NCBI GenBank assembly: GCA_018268915.1
Contig: JAFDVQ010000015.1
Location: 1 to 64,000, forward strand
Direction: 5' to 3'
DNA from: Acidobacteriota bacterium
Lineage (GTDB): Bacteria; Acidobacteriota; Terriglobia; Terriglobales; Acidobacteriaceae
DNA length: 64,000 bases
Shown here: in pieces, positions 18,053 to 26,572 of the stretch
Layout: every line of letters begins with the position of its first letter
Position numbering within the stretch: position 1 is the stretch's first letter
Made by a program: the position numbers and the translations under genes
The notes under the pieces: generated by a model
What the model saw: only the letters and a program-made list of their open reading frames with translations
Told to the model about the DNA's origin: nothing
Database searches by the model: none

Positions 18053-18316
18053 ATGCTTTCGGTATCAACTTCCCTGCGTCCGCGCTGGGTATCCAATACG
18101 GACCGCAACCGCGTCATCAAAATCAATAGCGTGAATTACGAGTTGCATATAACCAATGCAACCAAAGCCCGTCTGCTGAGCCACAAACTCGTCGCTGGAA
18201 CTCCCCAGCTGGTTAACACGATTGAGATCTCCTTGAACAAACCAGAACTCGAGAGAATGTTCGATGCCAAAACCGCCGCCAGCATTCTGCGGATGGCCCG
18301 GGATCTGCGAGCTTAA
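18053..18316 (+). CDS. Small hypothetical protein behind structured leader
   Basis: The 87-residue protein has no signal peptide or membrane segment. It begins with a Ser/Arg-rich stretch, then a beta-like segment (RVIKINSVNYELHITNATKARLL), and ends with two helices (LNKPELERMFDAKTAASILRMARDL). I do not recognise a family. The gene is supported by a GAGG ribosome-binding site 7 nt before the ATG and by the folded leader directly upstream. If real, it is probably translationally controlled by that leader. Confidence 0.5.
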   Translation: MLSVSTSLRPRWVSNTDRNRVIKINSVNYELHITNATKARLLSHKLVAGTPQLVNTIEISLNKPELERMFDAKTAASILRMARDLRA

Positions 18317-18588
18317 CAACTCTCGAATTTTGGCGTAACTCCCCACTGAGCGACAGATGTCGCCGCGTCAGCTAACCGCCAAGGTCTGGTTCCGACAGGC
18401 AGCCTCACTAAAAACACCGACCCTTTGTCCATTTTGCTGCGGCCCGCGTCCCGTCTTCACGTCTGCGGACTATGTCGCTGCCGACGTTTCGGCGTTGCGG
18501 CTCAAGTAGATCAGATTGAAAACAGCTTCCGGGGAATTGTTGATCTTGTGCGAAACAGATTTTCCACGATCGGCGTCTCGAGACTGCG

Positions 18589-19521
18589 TCACGCCCTCTG
18601 TGCGATGGCCGCCTCAATCCCATTTTGTACATCCAGGGGAAGAGGTGGCATCGCCCCGCTCTGGGAAGCCACCCAACTCCCCCAGCGATTCCCGGCCTCA
18701 TTCAAGACCGAAAGTTCTGCTCCTCGTAGCAGGTAGTGTGTCATCGCCGCCGTAAACGCATCGCCGGCCCCAATCGTGTCCGCCACCTTAGCTGGAAACC
18801 CAGGATGCTCATGCCACTCCTCCCGCTTCACCAGCAAGCTTCCATGCGCACCACGAGTGATCGCTACCATCACCAGCGTCGGAAACTCCGCCAAAAGCCG
18901 TTCCGCCCCAATTCGCAAATCGGTAAGCTGCCCTCCGTTCTCCACCGGCATTCCCAGCAGAGCAAGTACTAGCGGCACCTCGCTGTCACTCATCTTCATC
19001 ACAGTCGCCAGTTCGAGCGACTCTTGGATGACCTCGCTCGAGTAGTATGGTCGCCGCAGGTTTACATCGAAGACTCGCACGCATCGTGAAGGAGTCTGCG
19101 CCGCCAGCGTCTGGATCGTCTGTCGTGCCTCCAAGCTTCGTTGCGCCAGCGAGCCGAAGCAGATTGCGTCCGCTCTCTCCGCCAGCTTCACCCAGGCATC
19201 CGACAACTCCAGCGAATCCCACGCTGCAGGCTTATGAATCGTGTACTCCGGCTGCCCATCCTCAAATGAAACCGTCACGCGCCCCGTCGCGTGCATCGTG
19301 TCAACCTGCAGGTACGCCGTGTCCGCGGGCAGTGGATCCAGCTGACCGACCGCTTCTCTACCCAGATCATCACGCCCTATCCGGCTCAGTATGACTGCGT
19401 GGCTCCCAAGACGTCCTGACATCACGCTGAAGTTCGCCGGCGCGCCACCCAGCCGTTTCCCGCTCGGCAGCATGTCCCACAACAATTCCCCTATCCCTAA
19501 CACAAGATGCGGCTCTCTCAA
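18589..19521 (-). CDS. PfkB-family sugar kinase, fructokinase-like
   Basis: The 310-residue protein begins with the ribokinase-family strand GELLWDMLPSG and a GGAPANFSV motif (about residues 25-33) that contacts the sugar. The C-terminal catalytic signature is DTIGAGDAFTAAM (about 248-260), whose Asp is the general base. This layout is typical of fructokinases and related ketose kinases. It phosphorylates a free sugar with ATP in the cytosol. No transporter or glycosidase is adjacent. The start ATG at 19521 fits the family N terminus. Confidence 0.9.
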   Translation of the reverse strand: MREPHLVLGIGELLWDMLPSGKRLGGAPANFSVMSGRLGSHAVILSRIGRDDLGREAVGQLDPLPADTAYLQVDTMHATGRVTVSFEDGQPEYTIHKPAAWDSLELSDAWVKLAERADAICFGSLAQRSLEARQTIQTLAAQTPSRCVRVFDVNLRRPYYSSEVIQESLELATVMKMSDSEVPLVLALLGMPVENGGQLTDLRIGAERLLAEFPTLVMVAITRGAHGSLLVKREEWHEHPGFPAKVADTIGAGDAFTAAMTHYLLRGAELSVLNEAGNRWGSWVASQSGAMPPLPLDVQNGIEAAIAQRA

Positions 19522-19724
19522 TTTCGTACTCCCACTCCGAGGCAGAGATCCGGATCCGTCTCTCGCGGCAATCAGCTCTGCTTGCTCCGCCTTCCGAAAC
19601 AGCTTTCCCTAACGCCTCTCCCCCCGTCAACAAAATCCGCCCGGCAATCAAAACCATCCAGAACTTCTTTATGCACCACAACATTGCCTGTCATTCTGAA
19701 ATCCCCTTCCCCACTGAACAATGA

Positions 19725-19790
19725 CTGTCATTCCGAGCGAAGCCGTTCCCCGAGGACCGGCGCAGTCGAAGAACCCGCAGTTCGTGCTCC
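19725..19790. repeat. TCATTCTGAGCGAAG-type repeat, copy 2
   Basis: The element reads TGACTGTCATTCCGAGCGAAGC, then a GC-rich palindromic middle, then CAGTCGAAGAACCCGCAGTT. A partial copy (CCTGTCATTCTGAAATCC) lies just before it at 19688. Confidence 0.7.
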
Positions 19791-19812
19791 CTTTCGCAAC
19801 ACTAAACTCCGC

Positions 19813-20577
19813 TCATCCCTCCCACCGCCAGATCGAGCACTCCTCGCTGTTGCTCGCCTCATATTCGCCGTCCGGTTGATTCGCCATGATCCGGTGATCG
19901 GCAATTGCATCTGTCCGGGTCCGCTTCACCTCACCTAGAAAGAGCCGCACAAATCCGCTCTGCCCTTCGAACACATGCTCTTGCTCGCGATTCACATACA
20001 AAAGATCGAGTTCGCCGTGTCTCTCTCGAAATTCATCCGCAAGCCGCACCAGCAGCCTACGCATCACCGACGCCCCAAATGGATTGAACAAGAACACCAG
20101 GCAAGGCCCTTTCGGAAAACTGAACTCCAAAGCATCTCCGCACGTCACGCGCATCGGCGAATGTGCCCGTCCAGCCGTCCTCCACTTAGCAGCATTCCTC
20201 CGCGCAATCCCCGCCAGCACTGGATTCAGCTCGATCCCTTCGATCTTCGTGAACGGCAACTCCGACGCCAGCAGCATCGCCCGACCCATCCCTGCACCCA
20301 TATCTACAAACGTGAAATCCTTTATCGGCGCACAAGGCTTGCTCTTCCGCCATCTTCTCAACAATCCACGAAAAACCGACGGCGCCACCCCAAAGTACGC
20401 GGTCGAATGCCGGTCGTGCCTGTGCCCTGACTTCAAAAAACGGCCCGGAATGATCCCGCTGGTTCGCACCCCGTTCTCCAAATCAAACGGATGAACGGTG
20501 TACCCCTCCGACTTCGTCAACCTCGGCAGCCTTCTTCGATTCAAAACTGATCCCGTCTCCTGCTGCGACTCTCTCAC
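19813..20577 (-). CDS. Class I SAM-dependent methyltransferase
   Basis: The 254-residue protein has a Rossmann-type SAM domain starting near residue 85. Motif I is VDMGAGMGRAMLLA, followed by the acidic strand KIEGIELNPVLAGIARRNA and then MRVTCGDALEFSFP (motif II/III region). It is of the type with an N-terminal lid of about 80 residues that carries DLENGVRTSG and HRHDRHSTAYFG. The substrate is unknown. The C terminus is hydrophilic. It is the last gene on its strand, divergent from the aminotransferase gene. Confidence 0.85.
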   Translation of the reverse strand: MRESQQETGSVLNRRRLPRLTKSEGYTVHPFDLENGVRTSGIIPGRFLKSGHRHDRHSTAYFGVAPSVFRGLLRRWRKSKPCAPIKDFTFVDMGAGMGRAMLLASELPFTKIEGIELNPVLAGIARRNAAKWRTAGRAHSPMRVTCGDALEFSFPKGPCLVFLFNPFGASVMRRLLVRLADEFRERHGELDLLYVNREQEHVFEGQSGFVRLFLGEVKRTRTDAIADHRIMANQPDGEYEASNSEECSIWRWEG

Positions 20578-20730
20578 ATCTCAACCGCCCCTCCATCCAC
20601 CCGGGCCTGTTACTCACTACTCACTATCCCTGATCCCTCGTCCCTCGCACTTCCGTGACATCCTCCCCTCAATCGCGCTACCCTTTGGATACTCGCTCAT
20701 TTGCTGAGACAAGGAGCTCGCCGAATCCCC

Positions 20731-21672
20731 ATGCCTATCTCCAAGACCGCCAACATCTGGCATAACGGAAATCTGATCCCCTGGGAGAACGCCACCATCC
20801 ACGTGATGAGCCACGTCGTCCACTATGGCTCCAGCGTCTTCGAGGGCATCCGCTGCTACGCACAGCCTCAGGGCTCCGCCATTTTTCGGCTACCCGAGCA
20901 CATGCAGCGTCTCGTCGATTCCGCAAAGATCTACCGCATGGAGCTCCCCTTCTCCCTCGACGAGCTCTGCGCAGCCGCCGTCGACCTCGTCGAAGCCAAC
21001 AACATCGCTCCCTGCTATATCCGCCCCATTGTTATTCGTGGCTACGGCGAAATCGGCGTGAACCCCAAGGGTTCTCCGATCGAGGTCTACATGGCCAACT
21101 TCCCCTGGGGCAAATACGTCGCCGGTACTGGCGGCGCGGACGTCTGCATCTCCAGCTGGAACCGCCTCGCCCCCAACACCATGCCCGCGCTCGCCAAGGC
21201 AGGCGCCAACTACATGAACTCCCAGCTCATCCGCATGGAAGCCGACACCAACGGCTACGTCGAAGGCATCGCCCTGGACGTCAACGGCCTCGTCAGCGAG
21301 GGCTCAGGCGAGAACGTCTTCCTCGTTCGCAACGGCGTCATCTACACCCCGCCGCTCGCCAACTCTGCCCTCTCAGGCATCACCCGCGACAGCGTCCTCA
21401 CCATCGCGCGCCACCTTGGCCTCCCCATCGTTGAGCAGGCCGTCCCGCGCGAAATGCTCTACATTGCCGACGAAGTCTTCTTCACCGGCACCGCCGCCGA
21501 GGTCACGCCCATCCGCTCGATCGACCGCATCCTCGTCGCCGACGGCAAAACCGGCGAAATCACCAAGAAGATCGCAGACGAGTTCTTCGCCATCGCCAAT
21601 GGCCTCAAGCCCGATCGCTTCGGCTGGCTCACCCCAACCAAAGTCAACTCCACCGAACCCGTCACCGCCTAG
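20731..21672 (+). CDS. ilvE: Branched-chain amino acid aminotransferase
   Basis: The 313-residue PLP enzyme transfers amino groups between glutamate and the 2-oxo acids of Leu, Ile and Val, the last step of their synthesis. Class IV aminotransferase hallmarks are present: IPWENATIHVMSH and VVHYGSSVFEGIRCY at the N terminus, a GANYMNSQLI segment holding the PLP-binding Lys region, and EGSGENVFLVRNG. An upstream TTG at 20701 is less likely. The ATG at 20731 has AAGGAG about 14 nt away. A GGGTGCCCC palindrome with a T run follows the stop and probably terminates it. Confidence 0.94.
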   Translation: MPISKTANIWHNGNLIPWENATIHVMSHVVHYGSSVFEGIRCYAQPQGSAIFRLPEHMQRLVDSAKIYRMELPFSLDELCAAAVDLVEANNIAPCYIRPIVIRGYGEIGVNPKGSPIEVYMANFPWGKYVAGTGGADVCISSWNRLAPNTMPALAKAGANYMNSQLIRMEADTNGYVEGIALDVNGLVSEGSGENVFLVRNGVIYTPPLANSALSGITRDSVLTIARHLGLPIVEQAVPREMLYIADEVFFTGTAAEVTPIRSIDRILVADGKTGEITKKIADEFFAIANGLKPDRFGWLTPTKVNSTEPVTA

Positions 21673-21690
21673 CCAGAATTCACCCACATT

Positions 21691-21728
21691 CGGGTGCCCC
21701 AGGTCTCGACTCTGAGACCTGGGTTTTT
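21691..21728. repeat. GGGTGCCCC palindrome, copy C, terminator-like
   Basis: CCCAGGTCTC-GACTCT-GAGACCTGGG is followed by TTTTT. The stem differs from copies A, B and D in both arms (AGGT/ACCT instead of ACGT/ACGT), so pairing is kept. It lies 19 bp after the ilvE stop and can act as its terminator. Confidence 0.8.
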
Positions 21729-21755
21729 CATTTCGTCTTGCGGGTGCATTGTCTT

Positions 21756-21790
21756 GCGGGTTGCCCCACGTCTCGATTCTGAGACGTGGG
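21756..21790. repeat. GGGTGCCCC palindrome, copy D
   Basis: The ten-base arms are the same as in copy A, with one extra T in the head (GCGGGTTGCCCC). Confidence 0.8.
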
Positions 21791-21831
21791 AGAGAGAGAT
21801 GTCTCTCAGACCAATGATCAATGTGCCTCAT

Positions 21832-21862
21832 GGGTACCCCAAGTCGCTCGCTCTTGGGGACC
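21832..21862. repeat. GGGTACCCC palindrome, divergent copy E
   Basis: GGGTACCCCAAG-TCGCTCGCT-CTTGGGG keeps the design of the family with a shorter stem (CCCCAAG/CTTGGGG). Confidence 0.5.
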
Positions 21863-21946
21863 GCCATAACACTCTCCTGGATTGGCCGTCAGGACCATTT
21901 AGGGTGGGATGTTGAAGGCGCGTTCGAGAGGGACTTCGGAGATACC

Positions 21947-22087
21947 ATGTACCGTGCCGTGACAGAGTTCGTTTCCACACTGCCGGGAGACTCGGTTGAG
22001 TTCATCGAAAAGGCGCGGGCCATCACAGTTGGCGTTGCTCGCGATGATGAGCCTGCGCGCCTCTACGTCATCCGAATTGACAACTAG
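21947..22087 (+). CDS. Possible very small protein
   Basis: A 46-codon frame starting at ATG 21947 encodes a hydrophilic peptide with AVTEFVSTLPGDSVEFIEKA and ends in VIRIDN. No family is recognised and no strong ribosome-binding site is visible. It lies in a lower-GC stretch, 21.8-22.6 kb, together with the next small frame. It may be a remnant of a larger lost gene. Confidence 0.25.
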   Translation: MYRAVTEFVSTLPGDSVEFIEKARAITVGVARDDEPARLYVIRIDN

Positions 22088-22266
22088 TTTGGACCCAAAT
22101 GGATGCACTTCGCGGGCAAGTTCAACGCTGGAAGAGGCGCTGCCATAGGCGTGCACAAGTCGCGGTTGCAAGTGCCGCCTTTTGTTCCTAGTCGAGTAAT
22201 TGGGCAACGCGTCTTCTCGGGACCGGACTGTGAAAAGACCGTGGTCGCACCGCCGCTGCACATCGA

Positions 22267-22560
22267 GTGTCCAAGCAAACAGCACTCTCTCGACGCATCG
22301 AGGATGTCGACAAAGACGCAGCGTTCGTTTGGATCAGTGGAGAGTCCGAGGCGCAGAAAAGGGGTGCGGTAATGGTCTATCGGCCAACTGCGTTCGATCC
22401 CACAGCGCCTCGTAGAGGAAAGCTAGGCCGCAATGGAGCGTTCTACGTGGGGCTTTCCCAGGGTAGTGCGACTTGGGAACCAGCAATGCTGCGAGGAGTC
22501 TCTCGGACTGAGATTGACTACCTTACTGACGGCGGTGGTCACGTCCACGTCGATCCGTAA
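22267..22560 (+). CDS. Possible small hypothetical protein, GTG start
   Basis: The frame has 97 codons and begins GTG. It is hydrophilic with no signal peptide. The C-terminal half has an alternating pattern with KLGRNGAFYVGLSQGSATW, which looks like a folded beta-rich domain. No family is recognised. The lower GC than in flanking genes suggests recent acquisition or a decayed accessory gene. It is the best open frame of this stretch. Confidence 0.35.
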   Translation: MSKQTALSRRIEDVDKDAAFVWISGESEAQKRGAVMVYRPTAFDPTAPRRGKLGRNGAFYVGLSQGSATWEPAMLRGVSRTEIDYLTDGGGHVHVDP

Positions 22561-22628
22561 GTTGGCTTCTATTTATCAATAAATATTTATTGACAAACGA
22601 TAAATTGCGGATCACTATAAGACCTGTC

Positions 22629-23114
22629 ATGAAACGAAGCTCCACCATCTTCCTTCAGGTCGTAATCGTCCTCATCGGCGTCCTGGCCGCCACCCTCCTG
22701 CTCCTCGAGCCCACCAAAGAGGGCGTGAACGCGCACCGCACCCTTTTCCAGATCTATTTCACTGACCCCTTCATCGCTTACATTTACCTGGGCTCCATCG
22801 CCTTTTTCATAGCCCTCTACAAGGCGATCAGGCTACTCGGCTACGTAAGAAGGAGCGAAGTGTTTTCCCCGCAATCCGTCAGAGCCCTGCGAACCATCAG
22901 GCATTGCGCGATCACTCTGATCGCATTTCTCCTCGGTGCGGAAGCCTTCATCTTCATCGTTCAGCGCAGCAAGTCTGACGACATTGCTGGCGGAGTCATG
23001 ATGGGTCTCATCCTCATCTTTTTCTCCGTGGTCGTAGCCACCGCGGCCGCTGTCTTCGAAAAGACCCTCCAGAGTGCCGTCGACCTCAAATCCGAAAACG
23101 ACCTCACGGTATAA
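22629..23114 (+). CDS. DUF2975-type membrane protein
   Basis: The 161-residue protein has four hydrophobic helices: FLQVVIVLIGVLAATLLLL, AYIYLGSIAFFIALYKAI, HCAITLIAFLLGAEAFIFIV and GGVMMGLILIFFSVVVATAAAVF. The loop between helices two and three holds a conserved-looking FSPQSVRALRTIR. This is the arrangement of DUF2975 proteins, which are nearly always paired with a YozG-like HTH protein. The ATG at 22629 opens the first helix, and upstream residues do not look coding. It ends 5 bp before the next gene. Confidence 0.85.
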   Translation: MKRSSTIFLQVVIVLIGVLAATLLLLEPTKEGVNAHRTLFQIYFTDPFIAYIYLGSIAFFIALYKAIRLLGYVRRSEVFSPQSVRALRTIRHCAITLIAFLLGAEAFIFIVQRSKSDDIAGGVMMGLILIFFSVVVATAAAVFEKTLQSAVDLKSENDLTV

Positions 23115-23119
23115 CCAGC

Positions 23120-23323
23120 ATGGCAATCATCATCAACATCGACGTAATGCTGGCGAAGCGAAAGATGAGCGTCACCGAGCTCGCCGAAAAAGTCGGCATC
23201 ACCATCGCCAATATTTCCATCCTGAAAAACGGCAAGGCGAAAGCGATCAGGCTATCCACGCTGGAAGCGATCTGTAAAGCTCTCAGTTGCCAGCCTGGGG
23301 AGATTCTGGAGTATACAGATTGA
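23120..23323 (+). CDS. YozG-like Xre-type HTH regulator
   Basis: The 67-residue protein is a single Cro/C1-type HTH: INIDVMLAKRKMSVTELAEKVGIT, then the recognition helix around ANISILKNGKAKAI, and a C-terminal LEAICKALSCQPGEILEY. This compact form is paired with DUF2975 membrane proteins in many bacteria, where the pair may act like a regulated membrane sensor. It probably autoregulates the operon. No operator was identified. Confidence 0.93.
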   Translation: MAIIINIDVMLAKRKMSVTELAEKVGITIANISILKNGKAKAIRLSTLEAICKALSCQPGEILEYTD

Positions 23324-23429
23324 AATGAAGTTTGCGGGAAGCCACTCGCGTCGATATTTGATCAAGCGCGATCGTCCCTTCGTCTTCTCGCTGTAAAAGA
23401 TATCAATCACCTTGCTTTCATAAGGCCAC

Positions 23430-25985
23430 ATGACTTTTCAAGCCGACCTTCGCCATGCGCTCCGGCAACTGAAACTTGCTCCGGTTTTCACCGCCACTGT
23501 CGTTCTCACACTGGCTCTCGGCATCGGCGCGTGCACCGGGATCTTCTCGCTCATCGATGCAGTAATGCTCAAGTCATTGCCTGTCGCTGACCCGTCTCGC
23601 CTGTATCAGATCGGAACCGGCAAGTTCTGCTGTCTCACCAACGGCCTTGAAGGAGATTGGGATCTCTACTCCTTCAAGCTCTACAAGGAAATCGCCGCCG
23701 CCGCGCAGCCCGAGTTCGAACAGGTGGCGGCCTTTCAGGCACAGCCCGGCGTGCTCAGCGTCCGCTACGGCACGGGAACGGACCGCGCACAGGCTCGTGC
23801 TCTGATGGGCGAATACGTGAGCGGCAATTACTTCGAGACTCTCGGCGTACAAGCTGCTGCCGGCCGCATGCTCACTCCGCAGGACGATCATCGCGGTGCT
23901 GCACCGGTCGCCGTGATGAGCTATCGCACCTGGCAGCAAAAATACGGAGGCGACCCGAATGTTGTCGGCGCAACATTCCAAATCGAAACCTTCGCCTTCA
24001 CCATCGTCGGCATTGCGCCTCCCGGCTTCTTTGGTGAAACCCTTACCAGCAATCCCATGGACCTCTGGGTTCCCCTCTCGGTCGACTACCTTACGGACGC
24101 GGAAGCTCCCTACTGCGATGTTCCCTCCATGTCCTGGTTGCGCATCATCGGAAGACTCAAGCCTGGCGCAACCACCGCTGGTGTCCCTGAGAGATTGACA
24201 ACCCTGCTCAGACACTGGCTTCCCAGCGAAGCCGCGCTTGCCCCGCAATATCAGTCGCAGCTCAAGGACGATCTCTCACGTCAAGTCATCCGCCTGGGAC
24301 CGGCCGGTCGAGGTGTTGGCGAGATGCGTGACGCCTACGGCAGCAGCCTGAAAGTCTTGCTCGCCATTTGCGCTGCGGTTCTGTTGATCGGTTGCGCGAA
24401 CGTAGCCAACCTGCTTCTGGCTCGAGGCATGTCGCGGCGTCCACAGACAGCGTTGCAGCGTGCCCTCGGAGCTTCGACAAGTCGGATCCTGCGTCAATCG
24501 CTAACCGAGAGCCTCGTCCTCTCCTTCATCGGAGGTCTGCTGGGCGTCATCATCGCCTGGGCTGGAGCAGGCCTCATCGTGCGCGTCGCCTTCCGGCACG
24601 CCGTCGTCGTGCCCGTGCACGTGTCGCCATCTCTGCCGGTGCTTGGGTTCTGCCTTCTGCTCTCGCTGCTTACGGGCTTAATTGCAGGCCTCGTGCCTGC
24701 GTGGTTCGCCTCGCGCACTGACCCCATGGTCTCCATGCGCGGCTCAACGCGGACCATGGCCGGGGGTGCCGGCTTCTCGCAGAAAGCCATCGTCGTTCTA
24801 CAGACGGCAGTTTCCCTTCTTCTCGTGGCCATGGCGGGCATGCTCACCCACAGCATCTATAACCTCCGCAATCAGGATTTCGGCTTCGACACGCGCAATC
24901 GCGAAATCGTGACCATCGAGCCTCCTCTCGCCAAGTACACCGTGGCCGATCTCGATCGAATTTACCGCGATCTGAAAATCAAGCTCGAGTCTCTCCCCGG
25001 CGTTCGCAGCGCCAGCATGGCCCTCGACAGTCCTATGGCCGATCACTGGGTCAACTACGTCATCAAGCCCGGCGAAGGAATTCCTCCCGGAGATGATGCG
25101 CATCGCGTCGACTACGACCGCGTCGGCCCGGGATACTTCGAGACCATCGGCCAGCCTATCCTCAAGGGTCGTGGCATTCTGCTCTCGGACCGTGAAGACA
25201 CGCGGCATGTCGCCGTCGTCAATCAAGCCTTCGTCCACACCTTCTTCCCCGCAGAAGACCCCATCGGGCGCGCCTTCGGTTTCAACCAGCCCGCCTACAG
25301 CAGCAGCTTTGAGATCGTCGGAGTCGTCCGCGACGCCAAGTACGCCGATCCCGCTCTCCCTGCCGAACCAATGGTCTTCGGCGCTCTCTCGCAGAGCATC
25401 AACTACTCCGACGCCGCCATGAAAGAGAACGAGAAGTGGTCTCACTACATCAACGGAGCGCAGCTCTGGATGACCGGGGACATGGGCCATATGGAGCCAC
25501 AGATCCGAAAGGTCTTTGCAGACGTAGATCCCAATCTCGCCATCCTCAACATGCATCCCCTGCAGGAGCAGATCGACGTCCACTACGACCAGCAGAAAAC
25601 CGTCGCCGAACTGAGCACGCTCTTCGGCGGTCTCGCGATCCTGCTCGCATCCATCGGCCTCTACGGAGTCATGTCTTACGCCGTTGCGGGGCGCACTGGC
25701 GAGATCGGCGTCCGGATGGCTGTCGGAGCTACGCGCGCCAATGTCATACTCCTCATTCTTCGCGCAGCCATGATGCAGGTCGCTATCGGCATCGCAATCG
25801 GGATTGCATCCTGCTTCGCTGCCGGCCGCCTGCTTCATTCAAGTCTGTATCAGGTCGGCAACTTCGATCTGGCTTCGCTTGGCACAGCAACTCTTATCCT
25901 TCTGCTCAGTGCACTCATCGCCAGTTCCATTCCAGCCCGACGCGCAGCCAGCGTCCAACCCGTGATCGCCCTGCATGCGGACTAG
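23430..25985 (+). CDS. ADOP-type MacB/FtsX permease (no N-terminal domain)
   Basis: The 851-residue protein has two MacB_PCD/FtsX halves. The first starts directly at the membrane helix LALGIGACTGIFSLIDAVML (about residue 28), so the cytosolic ADOP domain of its 914-residue relative is missing. FtsX helices lie near 305-440 and 730-850. The second half begins after VVLQTAVSLLLVAMAGMLTHS (about 455). No ATPase gene is adjacent. Upstream are the DUF2975/Xre pair in the same direction, with 106 bp between them, which contain no obvious PadR gene. Confidence 0.9.
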   Translation: MTFQADLRHALRQLKLAPVFTATVVLTLALGIGACTGIFSLIDAVMLKSLPVADPSRLYQIGTGKFCCLTNGLEGDWDLYSFKLYKEIAAAAQPEFEQVAAFQAQPGVLSVRYGTGTDRAQARALMGEYVSGNYFETLGVQAAAGRMLTPQDDHRGAAPVAVMSYRTWQQKYGGDPNVVGATFQIETFAFTIVGIAPPGFFGETLTSNPMDLWVPLSVDYLTDAEAPYCDVPSMSWLRIIGRLKPGATTAGVPERLTTLLRHWLPSEAALAPQYQSQLKDDLSRQVIRLGPAGRGVGEMRDAYGSSLKVLLAICAAVLLIGCANVANLLLARGMSRRPQTALQRALGASTSRILRQSLTESLVLSFIGGLLGVIIAWAGAGLIVRVAFRHAVVVPVHVSPSLPVLGFCLLLSLLTGLIAGLVPAWFASRTDPMVSMRGSTRTMAGGAGFSQKAIVVLQTAVSLLLVAMAGMLTHSIYNLRNQDFGFDTRNREIVTIEPPLAKYTVADLDRIYRDLKIKLESLPGVRSASMALDSPMADHWVNYVIKPGEGIPPGDDAHRVDYDRVGPGYFETIGQPILKGRGILLSDREDTRHVAVVNQAFVHTFFPAEDPIGRAFGFNQPAYSSSFEIVGVVRDAKYADPALPAEPMVFGALSQSINYSDAAMKENEKWSHYINGAQLWMTGDMGHMEPQIRKVFADVDPNLAILNMHPLQEQIDVHYDQQKTVAELSTLFGGLAILLASIGLYGVMSYAVAGRTGEIGVRMAVGATRANVILLILRAAMMQVAIGIAIGIASCFAAGRLLHSSLYQVGNFDLASLGTATLILLLSALIASSIPARRAASVQPVIALHAD

Positions 25986-26032
25986 CCACTTTTTCAGCTT
26001 TCGAAGTCCACTTATAAAAAAACTCTTGCCGC

Positions 26033-26059
26033 TGTAGAAATCGCTAAACCTCGCTCGTC
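26033..26059 (+). promoter_or_regulatory. Candidate ECF42 promoter
   Basis: TGTAGA (26033-26038) and CGTC (26056-26059) are separated by 17 bp, about 50 bp before the YCII gene. The published ECF42 target motif, as I recall it, is TGTCGA at -35 and CGA/TC at -10. This fits autoregulation of the YCII-ECF42 pair. Confidence 0.45.
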
Positions 26060-26110
26060 GTCATAGTGAAGGCGGGCAGAAGCCCGACCAGGACCAACCC
26101 AGGAGACGAC

Positions 26111-26470
26111 ATGCCGCAATACCTGATCTCGACCTACCTCCCCGACAACTTCGACCCATCCACCATGACGGAAGACACCGTGGCCGGCATTCACGCCTTC
26201 AACCGCGAACTCGACGCTGCCGGCGTAACGAAGTATGCCTGCGGCCTCGGCCCCTCCCACACGCTCAAGGCGCATGCCAACGGCGAACTCCTCCTCACCG
26301 ACGGCCCATACCTCGAAGCCAAGGAACACGTCGGCGGATTGATGATCCTCGAGTGCGCCAATCTCGAAGAGGTCCTCGATTGGGCACGCCGCGGAGCCAA
26401 GCTCTTCGGTACTCCCATGCCGACGGAAGTGCGGGAGATCTTCTTCGTCCCTGCTCCCGAACAAGCCTGA
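26111..26470 (+). CDS. YCII/DGPF-domain protein
   Basis: The 119-residue protein has the YCII-related fold: a first strand MPQYLISTYL, a conserved His-containing helix (IHAFNRELDAAG), and the DGPY variant of the DGPF motif near residue 66. The strand GGLMILECANLEEVLDWARR follows. AGGAG lies just upstream of the ATG at 26111, which is preferred over upstream in-frame starts. Genes of this family accompany ECF42 sigma factors, and their biochemical role is unclear. Confidence 0.92.
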   Translation: MPQYLISTYLPDNFDPSTMTEDTVAGIHAFNRELDAAGVTKYACGLGPSHTLKAHANGELLLTDGPYLEAKEHVGGLMILECANLEEVLDWARRGAKLFGTPMPTEVREIFFVPAPEQA

Positions 26471-26476
26471 CCACTG

Positions 26477-26536
26477 GATGCCCCCGAGCCTGCACTGAGC
26501 AAGGTCGAAGTGTCCCTCGCATTTGGGGACCGGGGA
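26477..26536. repeat. Interrupted GGGTGCCCC-family repeat, copy F
   Basis: GGATGCCCCC begins the element and CCCTCGCATTTGGGGACCGGGG ends it, as in copies G and H. A 26-nt insert GAGCCTGCACTGAGCAAGGT..., part of another repeat type, interrupts the left arm. It lies between the YCII gene and its sigma factor. Confidence 0.55.
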
Positions 26537-26572
26537 ACGTTCGCCTGACCTCTAAGATGTAGTCAGGCGAAC

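Noticed and set aside
24798..25838. 346-codon minus-strand frame inside the second ADOP gene
   Set aside because: It is Asp/Glu/Val/Gly-rich without motif, antisense to a clear permease.
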